From Microbacterium sp. K24 (GTDB lineage: Bacteria; Actinomycetota; Actinomycetes; Actinomycetales; Microbacteriaceae): a DNA stretch of 64,000 nucleotides. Of this stretch, positions 1-8,835 are shown piece after piece. The first letter of the stretch is position 1, and every line of letters begins with the position of its first letter. Where the stretch lies: contig NZ_SSDJ01000147.1 in assembly GCF_004794465.1 (NCBI RefSeq), positions 104,751-168,750 on the forward strand. Reading direction: 5' to 3'. Under the pieces are notes generated by a model. That model saw only the letters and a program-made list of their open reading frames with translations. It had not been told where the DNA came from and did no database searches. The translations under genes and the position numbers were made by a program.

Positions 1-1843
1 GCCGGAGAGTCACGGCCAGCGTCGTCGCGACGATCGACAGCACGCCCCAGACGACAAGTGCCGCGACGGCGGAGCCGTTCCCGGCGATCAGCCCCGTGAA
101 CGCGGGTGCCGTCGGAAGGGCGGCGCCGAGACCGGCGAGCCAGTCGGGCACGGTCGAGATGAGCCCGGTGGCGACGGCGATGACGCCGACGAGCGCGGCG
201 ACCCAGCGGCCGATACCGCCGAACAGTGCCACGAGAGCCTGGTTCACCGCGGCGAAAACGACCCCGGCGAGCACGGCCGTGCCGGCGAACACCCACCACG
301 CTCCGATCTCGTAGCTGGCGATGAACTGCACCACGATCGAGACGAGCAGCCCCTGCGCCGCGCCGATCAGCGCGGCCGGCGCGAAGGCGCGGAGCGTGAG
401 AGCGGCGGACGAGCGCCGCGATGTGAGCGTGCGGGCGGTGTGGGCGCGCATGACGAGGAACGACGCGAGTCCGCCGAACCACAGCACGACGGCGGTGAGC
501 AGGGGGATCGCGGTGGGGCCGAAGATCGTGTTCGTCGAGGCGTTCGTCGACACCGGGTCGGCGATCACCGAGGCGAGGGATGTCGATTCCTGGTCGCTGA
601 ACGAGGGGAGCGAGTCGGATGCCGTGCGCAGCCCGCCCGCGAGGTCGCCCGTGCCGGTCGCCAGCGTGTCGAGCCCGGAGGCGAGCTCGGTCGTGCCCGT
701 GGCGAGGTCGGAGGCGCCGCCGGAGAGCTGGGTCGCACCGGTGGCGAGGGAACGCGCTCCGGCAGCGGACTGGCCGATGCCCTCGTTCGCGAGCTGAGTG
801 AGTCCGCCCGCGAGCTGGGTCGCGCCGGTTCCGGCCTGGCGCATCTGCGGGGCGATCGCGGCGGGCAGCGTCGCGAGCTGGCTGACGCCGGCTTCCGTCG
901 CGGTTGCTCCTGCGGCCAGCTCCGTGAGCTGGTCGCAGTAGGCGGCCGTGAAGACGAGCGGATCGCAGCTCTGCGCGAGGGCGTTGATGCCCGCTGCCAG
1001 CTCCGTGGTCCCCGACGCGAGCGCCGCGGCCCCGGGTGCCTGTGCCTCGAGTGCCGCCGCTCCGCTCGTCAGGCCCGAGCCGATCTGGCTCGCACCTGCC
1101 GCGGCCTCTCGTGTCTTGCCGGCGATGGTGTCGAGGCCGGACGCGAGCGACGATGCGCCGGTGGCGAGCTGTCCCGCCCCCGACGCGAGCTTTGTGGCGC
1201 CATCGGGGATCGTGGCGGCTCCGTCTGCGGCGCTGCGCGCGCCGTTCGCCAGCTCGAGCGCGCCGTCGGCGGCGTCGCCGATCTGGTCGCCGATCGTGGT
1301 GAAGCCGACGAGCACGTTCTCGGTCGTCGCCTCGGTGAGCATCGTGCCCATCGTCGACGCGGCGACGTTCGCGATCTGGCTCGTGATGAGGTCGTCGGCG
1401 ACGAGTCCGTCATCAGGGGTCGTCACGGTGATGGTGGCCTTCTCGGCTTTCCCGCCGCCGTCGGAGATCGCCTGACCGGACGAGGTCGCGGCGGCCGAGA
1501 AGTCCTCCGGGATGGTGATGACGGCCTGGTAGGTGCCGTCGGCCAACCCTTCGGCGGCGTCGTCCTCGTTGGAGATCACCCAGGTGAGGTTCGAGTCGAG
1601 TTCGTCGGAACCCTCGACGAGACCGGACGCCAGCTGCCGTCCGAGCGGTGTGAGCTGGTCGTCGATGGTGACCGGCTCATCGAGGTTGACGATGGCCGCC
1701 GTCATGGTGTCGAGGCGCTCGGTCGGGTTGTTCAGCGCCGCGACGAGGATGCCGCCGATGGCAGCCGGCAGCAGCAGGATGCCGAGGATCGTCAGCCACG
1801 TGACGGGCTTGCGGGAGCGCGCGCGCTCGATGGGGAGTGTCAT
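1..1843 (-). CDS. YhgE/Pip family membrane protein (C-terminus beyond left edge)
   Basis: The protein reads from ATG at 1843 off the left end, about 614 codons, with no stop in the window. It has an N-terminal membrane segment (WLTILGILLLPAAIGG), a long extracytoplasmic region, and several hydrophobic segments near the left edge. The middle is a long array of small repeats of the type LASG, LATG or LAGG at roughly 7-residue spacing, which is the hallmark of YhgE/Pip proteins. Members include phage-infection protein Pip and the ESX-associated EsaA family; function here is not known. The start overlaps the stop of the upstream MMPL gene by 4 nt (ATGA), so the two are translationally coupled and probably act together in export or envelope function. 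They share the operator at 4636-4668. Confidence 0.88.
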   Translation of the reverse strand, partial: MTLPIERARSRKPVTWLTILGILLLPAAIGGILVAALNNPTERLDTMTAAIVNLDEPVTIDDQLTPLGRQLASGLVEGSDELDSNLTWVISNEDDAAEGLADGTYQAVITIPEDFSAAATSSGQAISDGGGKAEKATITVTTPDDGLVADDLITSQIANVAASTMGTMLTEATTENVLVGFTTIGDQIGDAADGALELANGARSAADGAATIPDGATKLASGAGQLATGASSLASGLDTIAGKTREAAAGASQIGSGLTSGAAALEAQAPGAAALASGTTELAAGINALAQSCDPLVFTAAYCDQLTELAAGATATEAGVSQLATLPAAIAPQMRQAGTGATQLAGGLTQLANEGIGQSAAGARSLATGATQLSGGASDLATGTTELASGLDTLATGTGDLAGGLRTASDSLPSFSDQESTSLASVIADPVSTNASTNTIFGPTAIPLLTAVVLWFGGLASFLVMRAHTARTLTSRRSSAALTLRAFAPAALIGAAQGLLVSIVVQFIASYEIGAWWVFAGTAVLAGVVFAAVNQALVALFGGIGRWVAALVGVIAVATGLISTVPDWLAGLGAALPTAPAFTGLIAGNGSAVAALVVWGVLSIVATTLAVTLR

Positions 1844-4611
1844 GCGGTCACCTCGGTGGATTCTGCGGTGCTACGCCGCGGTGTGCGCGTGTCGAGAGTC
1901 TCGGCATCAGGCCATCCGGCTTCTTCGAGAGCGGTGCGAGCGGATGCCGCGTCGGCGGCCGTGGCGAAGATTGCGAGCGGACGCGATGCCGCGGCATCCC
2001 TGAGCATCGCCGTCGCCTGATCACGGCGGCCGCCGCTGAGGCGGTCCAGCCCGTCGATCACGACGAGCGAGGACGTCCCCCGTAGGGCTTCCGCGAGGTC
2101 GGCGAGTGCGGCATCCGCATCGTCCACGAGCACGCAGCCGACGTGCGACCGCACCCACGCGGCCCGTCCGGGCAGCAGATGGCTCGCGACGCGGAGGCGT
2201 CCGTCGCTCGGTGCGATGCGACCGGCGATCGTGAGGGCCAGCGCGCGTCGCGTGCGGGAGTCGCTGCCGGTCGCGATGACGGCCCCGCCTTCCGGGATGC
2301 GCAGGGAGAGGCGCTCGATGACGGGGGCATCGGCGCTGATCTGCAGGTCGTCTGCGGCGACCACGGAGCCGTCGCCCGGCCATGCCGCCAGGTGGCGCTC
2401 GCGCTCGACGGCTTCGCCCTCGATGTCGACACGGGGGAGGATCTTCTCCAGCCACGACGGGATCTCCCAGGCGCGCTCGCCCAGGATCGCCATCAGTGCG
2501 GGGATCAGCGTCATGCGCACGAGGAACGCGTCGATCGCGATGCCCGCCGCGAGTCCGAGTGCGATCGGCTTGAGCGAGGAGTCGCCCTCGGGCACGAACG
2601 CGACGAACACCGCGAACATGATGAGCCCTGCGGCGGTGACGACCTTCGCCGAGCCGGTGAACCCGCTGCGCACGGCCCGCAGAGCGGCGGCGCGCCGGGT
2701 CGCACGATCCGGGCTCTTCGAGTCGGGGTCGTGCACGAAGTCCTCCCGCATGCGGGAGACGAGGAACACCTGGTAGTCCATCGCGAGCCCGAACAGCACG
2801 CCCATCAGCACGATCGGCATGAAGCTGATGATCGGGCCGACCTTCGCGACATGCAGCAGGTCGGCGAACCAGCCCCACTCGAACACGGCGCCCACGACGC
2901 CGAAGGCTGCGACGATCGAGAGGAGGTAGCCGAGGGCCGCGGTGATCGGCACCCACAGCGAGCGGAACACGATCGTGAGGAGCACGAGCGAGAGACCGAT
3001 CACGAAGATGCCGAACGGCAGCAGGGCGTTTCCGAGCTGATCCGAGATGTCGATGCCGACCGCGGTGAACCCGGTGACCTTGAGGTCGATGCCGAACTCG
3101 TCGAGCCACTCGTCGTGATGCGACCGGAGCTCGCGCACGAGGTCGGCGGTGGCGGGATCGTCGGGGGCGGTCTCGGGGATGATCTGCACGATGCCGGTGT
3201 CGGCGGTCTCGTTGGGCGTCGACAGCGCGACCTCCTTCACGCCGTCGACCTTCGCCACGGCATCCCCGAGATCCTCCATGAGGCCGAGCGGATCGGTCGA
3301 GGTGACGATCGTGCCGGTGAGGATCATCGGGCCGTTGAAGCCGGGGCCGAACTCCTCGGCCGTGAGGTCGTAGGTCTGCCGGGCCTCGGAGTCCTTCGGG
3401 AGCACGCCGGCGTTCGGCAGCGCGAGATCCAAGCTCAGGGCGGGGACGGCCACGATTCCGAGACCCAGGACCACGGCGAGCGAGACCAGCACCGGATGCT
3501 TGGTGACGCCGGTGGCCCAACGCGTGCTTCCCTTCACCCGCGCCTTCGGCTCCCGGTCGCCCTTTCTGGGCTTGCGTGGGCGTGGCGCCCGCCCGGCGAC
3601 CTTCCCCTTCATGAATCCGAGGAGCGCCGGGGTGAGCGTCACGGCGATGGCGACGGCGACGGCCACCGCTGCCGAGGCGGCGATGCCCATGGTGGTGAGG
3701 AACGGGATGCCGGCGAAGCCGAGGCCGATCAGCGCGATCAGCACCGTGACTCCGGCGAACACCACGGCCGATCCGGCGGTGCCGACGGCGCGTGCGGCCG
3801 ACTCCTCGGGATCGACGCCTTCGCGCACCTGATCCTGGTGTCTGGCCATGATGAACAGGGCGTAGTCGATGCCGACGGCGAGGCCGAGCATGAGGGCGAG
3901 CAGCGGCGTCGTCGACGAGACGGTCGCGAAGGCGGTGGCGGTGAAGATGCCCGCCATCGAGATGCCGACGCCGAGGATCGCGGTGAGCAGCGGAAGGCCG
4001 GCGACCACGAACGAGCGGAACGTCACGATCAGCACGAGGAGGGCGATCAGCAGGCCGACGGCTTCGGTGAGGGTGACGCCGGGGATGGAGGTGGCGAAGA
4101 GGTCCCCGCCGAGGACCGCCTGGGAGCCATCGGGCAGAGTGGCGGCGAGATCGTCGACGACCTCCTGCAGCGCCTCCTTGGTCTCGGGCGAGACATCCGT
4201 GGACTGGCCGTCGAACTGCAGGCGGACGATCGCTGCGGTGTCGTCGTCGTTGATCATGCCGCTGACCATCTCGTCATACGGCGAGTTGGCGGCCAGGACG
4301 TCGTCCATTCCGGCGAGTTCGTCGACGGCATCCTCGATGGGCGCGCGGTAGGCGTCGTCGGTGATGTCATCGCCGTCGGCCGCCACCACGATGAACTGCG
4401 CGTTGGTGCCGCTCACCTGGGGGAACGAGCGCGAGAGCTGCTCGAGACCTGCCTGTGACTCTGTGCCGGGGATGGAGAAGGTGTTGTCGGTGCCCGCGCC
4501 GAGCACGAGGGCGCCGGCTCCGGCGATGCCGAGGGCGAGGAGCCAGGAGACGAGGACTCGCCACGGGTGCCGGAAGGCCCAGCGGCCGAGCGACGACAGA
4601 AGAGTGGACAC
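1840..4611 (-). CDS. MMPL/RND-family transporter with degenerate ABC-ATPase-like C-terminal extension
   Basis: A 923-residue protein. Residues 1 to about 734 form a complete MMPL exporter: two halves, each with one membrane segment, a large extracytoplasmic loop and a block of about five membrane segments, including GIDYALF and AMDYQVF, the RND-type proton-relay region. MMPL proteins export lipids or drugs by proton-motive force. Residues 735-923 are extra. They resemble an ABC nucleotide-binding domain (LSLRIPEGG, AGRIAPSDGRLRV, then LVVIDGLD at 849-856), but the P-loop position reads GSDSRTRRA (782-790) without the GxGK lysine. Start ATG 4611. The stop overlaps the YhgE/Pip start, and the gene is divergent from a TetR regulator with a palindrome between them. 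Confident on MMPL; the role of the tail is unknown. Confidence 0.92.
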   Translation of the reverse strand: MSTLLSSLGRWAFRHPWRVLVSWLLALGIAGAGALVLGAGTDNTFSIPGTESQAGLEQLSRSFPQVSGTNAQFIVVAADGDDITDDAYRAPIEDAVDELAGMDDVLAANSPYDEMVSGMINDDDTAAIVRLQFDGQSTDVSPETKEALQEVVDDLAATLPDGSQAVLGGDLFATSIPGVTLTEAVGLLIALLVLIVTFRSFVVAGLPLLTAILGVGISMAGIFTATAFATVSSTTPLLALMLGLAVGIDYALFIMARHQDQVREGVDPEESAARAVGTAGSAVVFAGVTVLIALIGLGFAGIPFLTTMGIAASAAVAVAVAIAVTLTPALLGFMKGKVAGRAPRPRKPRKGDREPKARVKGSTRWATGVTKHPVLVSLAVVLGLGIVAVPALSLDLALPNAGVLPKDSEARQTYDLTAEEFGPGFNGPMILTGTIVTSTDPLGLMEDLGDAVAKVDGVKEVALSTPNETADTGIVQIIPETAPDDPATADLVRELRSHHDEWLDEFGIDLKVTGFTAVGIDISDQLGNALLPFGIFVIGLSLVLLTIVFRSLWVPITAALGYLLSIVAAFGVVGAVFEWGWFADLLHVAKVGPIISFMPIVLMGVLFGLAMDYQVFLVSRMREDFVHDPDSKSPDRATRRAAALRAVRSGFTGSAKVVTAAGLIMFAVFVAFVPEGDSSLKPIALGLAAGIAIDAFLVRMTLIPALMAILGERAWEIPSWLEKILPRVDIEGEAVERERHLAAWPGDGSVVAADDLQISADAPVIERLSLRIPEGGAVIATGSDSRTRRALALTIAGRIAPSDGRLRVASHLLPGRAAWVRSHVGCVLVDDADAALADLAEALRGTSSLVVIDGLDRLSGGRRDQATAMLRDAAASRPLAIFATAADAASARTALEEAGWPDAETLDTRTPRRSTAESTEVTA

Positions 4612-4635
4612 GCGTTCCTCCGAGGGTGCCGATTG

Positions 4636-4668
4636 GATACACGGATGTATTCAATACATAGATGTATC
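4636..4668. promoter_or_regulatory. Palindromic operator, probable TetR site
   Basis: A 33-bp imperfect palindrome is centred at 4652. The inner arms ATGTATT/AATACAT (4645-4651 and 4653-4659) are perfect, and the outer arms GATACA/TGTATC also match. It lies between the divergent MMPL and TetR genes, 24 nt upstream of the MMPL start. It is AT-rich against a GC-rich background. The likely ligand is the TetR encoded at 4741, repressing the MMPL-YhgE operon and itself. Confidence 0.75.
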
Positions 4669-4740
4669 GTAAAGTGACCCGCCCGCGGAAGTCTGTGTGC
4701 GGGGTGTGAATCATGCGAGAGTGAGAGTCAGGAGGATCCG

Positions 4741-5364
4741 ATGACGACACCCGCGACCCGCAGCCGTGAGAACACCCGGGCACGGCTTCTCGAAGCGGCA
4801 GCACAGGTGTTCGCCGAGGTGGGACTCGACGGCGCGTCCGTCGAAGCGGTGTGCGAGCGCGCCGGCTTCACCCGCGGCGCCTTCTACTCCAACTTCGAGT
4901 CCAAGGACGAGCTCTTCCTCATGCTCGCGGGCAGTGTGGCCGAGGTGCGGGTCAACGCGGTGCGCACCCGGGTGGAGGAGCTGACCGCCGATGGAGCGCT
5001 CGCCGAAGGCTGCGACCCGATCGACATCGTGCAGCAGGTCATGGAGCTCGGCGGAGACGATCGCCTCGGCGTGATGCTCATGAGCGAGATCCGCATCCGC
5101 GCCCTGCGCGACGAGCAGTTCGGCGTCGCCTACCTGGCGCAGGAGCGTGAGATGGTCTCGAGCATCGCCCAGATCATCGAGGACATCGTCGAGACGGGCC
5201 TGCTCCGGTTGCGTCTTCCGGCGGACGTCGCCGCCCGCATGCTCATGATCATCTGGGAAGGCATGACGGTGCGCGGCGCCATGGCCGGTCAGGATGACGA
5301 GAGCCTGCGCCATTCCAGCAGCGAAGAGCTCGGCCGCCTGGTGCAGCTGCTCATCGTGGACTGA
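4741..5364 (+). CDS. TetR/AcrR family transcriptional regulator
   Basis: A 207-residue repressor. The N-terminal helix-turn-helix is clear (TRARLLEAAAQVFAE, then VCERAGFTRGAFYSNF, about residues 11-50). The C-terminal helical domain would bind an inducer. Start ATG 4741 has the ribosome-binding site AGGAGG about 6 nt upstream. It is divergent from the MMPL/YhgE exporter operon and probably controls it through the palindrome at 4636-4668. The ligand cannot be told from sequence. Confidence 0.92.
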   Translation: MTTPATRSRENTRARLLEAAAQVFAEVGLDGASVEAVCERAGFTRGAFYSNFESKDELFLMLAGSVAEVRVNAVRTRVEELTADGALAEGCDPIDIVQQVMELGGDDRLGVMLMSEIRIRALRDEQFGVAYLAQEREMVSSIAQIIEDIVETGLLRLRLPADVAARMLMIIWEGMTVRGAMAGQDDESLRHSSSEELGRLVQLLIVD

Positions 5365-5370
5365 GGCGGG

Positions 5371-6348
5371 TCACCCCTCCGCGAGCACCTCGTGGCAGCG
5401 GGTGAGCCGATCGAGCCACCAGTCGCGGCGATCATCGGAGGCAGCCAGACGCGTGAGGGCGGCAGCATCCGGCGTCACCCGGCCGACCGGGATCGAGCCG
5501 TCGACAGGACGCAGGTCGGCGACGTCGTCGAGGAAGAGCGACGCCGTGCCGAGGCCGCAGTCGTAGTCCAGGTGCGGGAGCGCAGCGGCGAGCGCCGCGC
5601 CCTGAGACAGGCCGATCGCCGTGTCGAGGGCGCTGGAGACGACCACGGGAAGTCCCGCAGCCGTCACGATCTGCAGGGCATGCGTGACCCCGCCCAGGGG
5701 CTGGGCCTTGATCACGAGGAGGTCGGCCGCGCCGGCCCGGGCGACGGCGAGCGGATCGTCGGACTTCCGCACGCTCTCGTCGGCCGCCACCGGGATGCCC
5801 ATGTACTTCACTCGTCGACGCAGATCCGCGAGCTCGTCGACAGTCGTGCACGGCTGTTCGACGTACTCGAGGTCGAACTCGTTCAGGGCGTGCACCGCGT
5901 GCTCGGCCTCGTCGACGTTCCACATGCCGTTCGCGTCGATGCGGATGCGTCCTTCCGGACCCATCGCCTCGCGCACGGCCCGCACGCGGGCCACGTCGTC
6001 GTCGAGCGTCTGGCCGGGTTCGGCCACCTTCACCTTCGCCGTGCGGCATCCGGCGAAGCGCGCGAGAACGTCTGCCACGAGTGACGCGTCGATGGCGGGG
6101 ATGGTGGCGTTGACCGCGATCCTCTCGCGCAGCGGCGCGGGCTGCGGCTGCCACCCGAAATCGATGGCGGCGGCGAGCCAGGTCGCGGCTTCGGCATCCT
6201 CGTACTCCACGAAGGGGGAGAACTCGGCCCAGCCCTCCGGCCCCTCGAACAGGAGTGCCTCACGGGTGTCGACGCCACGGAAGCGGGTGTGCATCGGAAG
6301 ACTGACGACGCGGGCGGAGGCGAGCAGGTCTGCGAGCGGGGGGAGCAT
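5371..6348 (-). CDS. menC: o-Succinylbenzoate synthase
   Basis: A 325-residue enolase-superfamily enzyme that dehydrates SHCHC to o-succinylbenzoate in menaquinone synthesis. The signature residues are present: K105-V-K107 (acid/base lysine motif), metal ligands D138, E164 and D190 in RIDAN, EYVEQP and VAADES, and the second catalytic lysine K214 in LVIKAQ. The open frame runs further upstream, but that part would overlap the divergent padR control region and has unusual composition, so I place the start at ATG 6348 (MLPPLADLL). The stop lies 6 nt from the convergent TetR stop. menB and menE follow on the other strand at 7906-9996. Confidence 0.92.
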   Translation of the reverse strand: MLPPLADLLASARVVSLPMHTRFRGVDTREALLFEGPEGWAEFSPFVEYEDAEAATWLAAAIDFGWQPQPAPLRERIAVNATIPAIDASLVADVLARFAGCRTAKVKVAEPGQTLDDDVARVRAVREAMGPEGRIRIDANGMWNVDEAEHAVHALNEFDLEYVEQPCTTVDELADLRRRVKYMGIPVAADESVRKSDDPLAVARAGAADLLVIKAQPLGGVTHALQIVTAAGLPVVVSSALDTAIGLSQGAALAAALPHLDYDCGLGTASLFLDDVADLRPVDGSIPVGRVTPDAAALTRLAASDDRRDWWLDRLTRCHEVLAEG

Positions 6349-6462
6349 GTCCCCATTGTGCCCTGCACCTGTCTCCGTTCCCGCGCGGGTTGTGGTGGGT
6401 CGCGATGCATTCGACCGCCGGATTGCTCTGGAGTGTGCAGCACCCGTCGCCTCAATGTGTGA

Positions 6463-6493
6463 TTGACAATGGTGTGTGACGCACAGTACTGTG
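6463..6493 (+). promoter_or_regulatory. padR promoter with overlapping palindrome
   Basis: TTGACA (6463-6468), an 18-nt spacer and TACTGT (6487-6492) form a good sigma-A promoter. The predicted start site is at or next to ATG 6500, giving a leaderless mRNA. A perfect 12-bp palindrome CACAGTACTGTG (6482-6493) covers the -10 box, a natural place for PadR autorepression. Confidence 0.7.
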
Positions 6494-6499
6494 TGGGAC

Positions 6500-6832
6500 A
6501 TGAACGAAACGCTCGACACGCACCTGCAGGAGCTCCGCCGCGGCACCATCGTGCTCGCCTGCCTGCAGCTGCTGCGCACGGCGGGCTACGGCTACGGGCT
6601 GCTCGAAGAGCTCGAGCGGCGAGGCTTCGCCACCGACGCGAACACGCTGTACCCCCTGCTGCGGCGCCTGGAGAAGCAGGAGTACCTCACGAGCGAGTGG
6701 AACACCGACGAGGCCCGGCCCCGCAAGTTCTACCGCACCTCGGACGCCGGCATCCGCCTGGCCGACACCCTCACCGACGAATGGCGATCGCTCACGACCT
6801 CGATCGCATCCCTCACCTCAGAGGAGAAGTGA
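6500..6832 (+). CDS. PadR family transcriptional regulator
   Basis: A 110-residue winged-helix repressor: RRGTIVLACLQLL, GYGLLEELERRG, and the wing region NTLYPLLRRLEKQEYLTSEW followed by RKFYRTSDAG. This fits PadR-like proteins that bind DNA as dimers. I chose ATG 6500 because the -10 box TACTGT ends 7 nt before it; a GTG at 6476 is in frame but lies inside the promoter. The next gene starts 1 nt after the stop and encodes a HAAS-domain membrane protein. PadR-HAAS pairs are common regulatory modules for membrane transporters. It is likely autoregulated through the palindrome at 6482-6493. Confidence 0.92.
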   Translation: MNETLDTHLQELRRGTIVLACLQLLRTAGYGYGLLEELERRGFATDANTLYPLLRRLEKQEYLTSEWNTDEARPRKFYRTSDAGIRLADTLTDEWRSLTTSIASLTSEEK

Positions 6833-6833
6833 C

Positions 6834-7826
6834 ATGACCACCACGAACACGCTCGCCGAACGCTACATCAGCGCCACCATCCGCAGCCTTCCGGCGACCG
6901 CGCAGGCCGACGTCCGGGCCGAACTCGAGGCGTCGATCGCCGACGCGATCGAAGCCCGCATCGAACAGGGGGACACCCCGGATGCCGCCGAGCGTGCCGT
7001 GCTCACCGAGCTCGGCGACCCCGGTATCCTCGCCGCCGGGTACGCCGACCGTCCGCTGCACCTCATCGGACCGCGTTATTTCCTCGTCTGGTGGCGACTG
7101 CTCAAGCTCCTGCTGTGGATCGTTCCTGCCGTCGCCGCCTTCGGTGTCGCGATCGCCAAGATCCTCGAGTTCGCCACGATCGGCGAGACCATCGGCGCCA
7201 TCGTCGTCGTCATCATCCAGGTGATCGTCAACCTCGGGTTCTGGACCGTGCTCGTGTTCGCCATCCTGGAGCGCACGGTGCCGGTGCCGGAAGCACAGTG
7301 GAACGTCGACCAGCTCCCGGAGCACTACGAGACCCGCGCCGGGTGGTCCGAGATGATCGGCTCGATCGTCTTCCTGGTGCTCGCGGGTGCCGCGATCGTC
7401 TGGGATGCGCTGCGTGGTTTCGTGCGCGCCGACGGCGTGGCCGTGCCGATCCTGAACCCGGAGCTGTGGCCGTGGTGGATGGCCGCCCTGTTCGTCTTCA
7501 TGCTGGCGGAGCTCGCGCTCGCGATCGCCGTCTACCGCGTGGGCCGCTGGACCGTCCCGCTCGCCGTCGTCAACACCGTGCTGGCCATCGCCTTCGCGAT
7601 CCCCGCCCTGTACCTGCTCATCACGGGCCAGCTGGTCAACCCGGAGTTCCTGGACTACCTGGCGACGAACCACGCCGAAGACCTGGCGAACGCGAACGCC
7701 GGTGCTGCCGAGCAGGGCGGCGTGTTCCGGGTGGTCACCGCGGTCTTCGCGGTCGTCACCGCCGGGATCGTCGTCTGGGACATCATCGACGGGTGGCTGA
7801 AGACCGCCCGCGCTCGCCGCGGCTGA
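6834..7826 (+). CDS. HAAS/permease-prefix-domain membrane protein
   Basis: A 330-residue protein whose first about 75 residues (YISATIRSLPATAQADVRAELEAS..., ending ELGDPGILAAGYADRPLHLIG) form the alpha-helical HAAS/permease-prefix domain typically encoded next to PadR regulators. About seven hydrophobic segments follow. No catalytic motif is visible. It is probably co-transcribed with padR (start 1 nt after its stop), and a strong hairpin follows at 7840. Function beyond a PadR-linked membrane sensor or permease-like protein is unknown. Confidence 0.85.
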   Translation: MTTTNTLAERYISATIRSLPATAQADVRAELEASIADAIEARIEQGDTPDAAERAVLTELGDPGILAAGYADRPLHLIGPRYFLVWWRLLKLLLWIVPAVAAFGVAIAKILEFATIGETIGAIVVVIIQVIVNLGFWTVLVFAILERTVPVPEAQWNVDQLPEHYETRAGWSEMIGSIVFLVLAGAAIVWDALRGFVRADGVAVPILNPELWPWWMAALFVFMLAELALAIAVYRVGRWTVPLAVVNTVLAIAFAIPALYLLITGQLVNPEFLDYLATNHAEDLANANAGAAEQGGVFRVVTAVFAVVTAGIVVWDIIDGWLKTARARRG

Positions 7827-7839
7827 CCGCATCCGAAGG

Positions 7840-7871
7840 GGAACGCCGCCTCCGTCGGGAGGCGGCGTTCC
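7840..7871 (+). terminator. Hairpin terminator after padR operon
   Basis: A perfect 14-bp stem (7840-7853 with 7858-7871) and a 4-nt loop lie just after the stop at 7826. There is no clear T-run, so it may act as an L-shaped or processing hairpin. Confidence 0.7.
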
Positions 7872-7905
7872 GTCGTTCCGCAGAGGCGGGGAATAGGCTG
7901 GAGGC

Positions 7906-8817
7906 GTGACCACGCCCTTCGTCTCCGACCTGTTCGACCCCGCCGAGTGGGTGCTCGCGCCCGGTGCGGAGGACTACACCGACATCACGGCGCACGTCAC
8001 GCACGACGGCGGTGTCGCCCGCATCGCGTTCCACCGGCCCGAGGTGCGCAACGCCTTCCGTCCGCACACGGTCGACGAGCTGTACCGGGCGCTCGACATC
8101 GCCCGCCAGAACCCGCGCATCGGCGCGGTGCTGCTGACCGGCAACGGCCCGAGTCCCAAGGACGGCGGATGGGCGTTCTGCTCCGGCGGAGATCAGCGCA
8201 TCCGCGGACGCGACGGGTACAAGTACTCCGACTCCGAGACGGTCGTGCAGGACGCCGCTCGTGGCGGACGCCTGCACATCCTCGAGGTGCAGCGGCTCAT
8301 CCGGTTCATGCCGAAGGTGGTCATCGCGGTGGTCCCGGGCTGGGCGGCGGGAGGCGGTCACTCGCTGCACGTCGTGTGCGATCTGACGATCGCCTCGGCC
8401 GAGCACGGACGGTTCAAGCAGACGGATGCCGACGTCGGCAGCTTCGACGCCGGCTACGGCTCCGCATACATGGCCCGCCAGACCGGGCAGAAGTTCGCGC
8501 GGGAGGTGTTCTTCCTCGCCGAGGAGTACTCCGCCCAGCGCGCCTACGAGGCCGGCGCCGTGAACCGTGTCGTGCCGCACGCCGAACTCGAGCGCGAGGC
8601 GCTGAAGATGGCGCGCACCGTGCTCACGAAGTCGCCCACGGCCATCCGCATGCTGAAGTTCGCCTTCAACGCGGTCGACGACGGGCTGGTCGGCCAGCAG
8701 GTGTTCGCGGGTGAGGCGACTCGCCTGGCCTACGGCACGGATGAGGCGGTCGAGGGACGCGACTCGTTCCTCGAGAAGCGCGACCCCGACTGGTCTTCGT
8801 TCCCCTGGCACTACTGA
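7906..8817 (+). CDS. menB: 1,4-Dihydroxy-2-naphthoyl-CoA synthase
   Basis: A 303-residue crotonase-fold enzyme that closes the naphthoate ring of menaquinone. Diagnostic stretches are AFCSGGDQRIRG, WAAGGGHSLHVVCDLTIAS (oxyanion hole) and DVGSFDAGYGSAYMARQ, and the C-terminal EGRDSFLEKRDPDW is typical of MenB rather than other enoyl-CoA hydratases. Start GTG 7906 is preceded by TAGGCT (7894-7899) and a 6-nt gap, so the mRNA is probably leaderless. menE follows 18 nt after the stop. Confidence 0.96.
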   Translation: MTTPFVSDLFDPAEWVLAPGAEDYTDITAHVTHDGGVARIAFHRPEVRNAFRPHTVDELYRALDIARQNPRIGAVLLTGNGPSPKDGGWAFCSGGDQRIRGRDGYKYSDSETVVQDAARGGRLHILEVQRLIRFMPKVVIAVVPGWAAGGGHSLHVVCDLTIASAEHGRFKQTDADVGSFDAGYGSAYMARQTGQKFAREVFFLAEEYSAQRAYEAGAVNRVVPHAELEREALKMARTVLTKSPTAIRMLKFAFNAVDDGLVGQQVFAGEATRLAYGTDEAVEGRDSFLEKRDPDWSSFPWHY

Positions 8818-8835
8818 GCCCCTCCAAGCCGCGCC

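Noticed and set aside
440..2020. Long open frame of 526 codons on the plus strand
   Set aside because: It is antisense to the YhgE/Pip and MMPL genes, Arg/Gly-rich, and matches no family; high GC content creates such frames.
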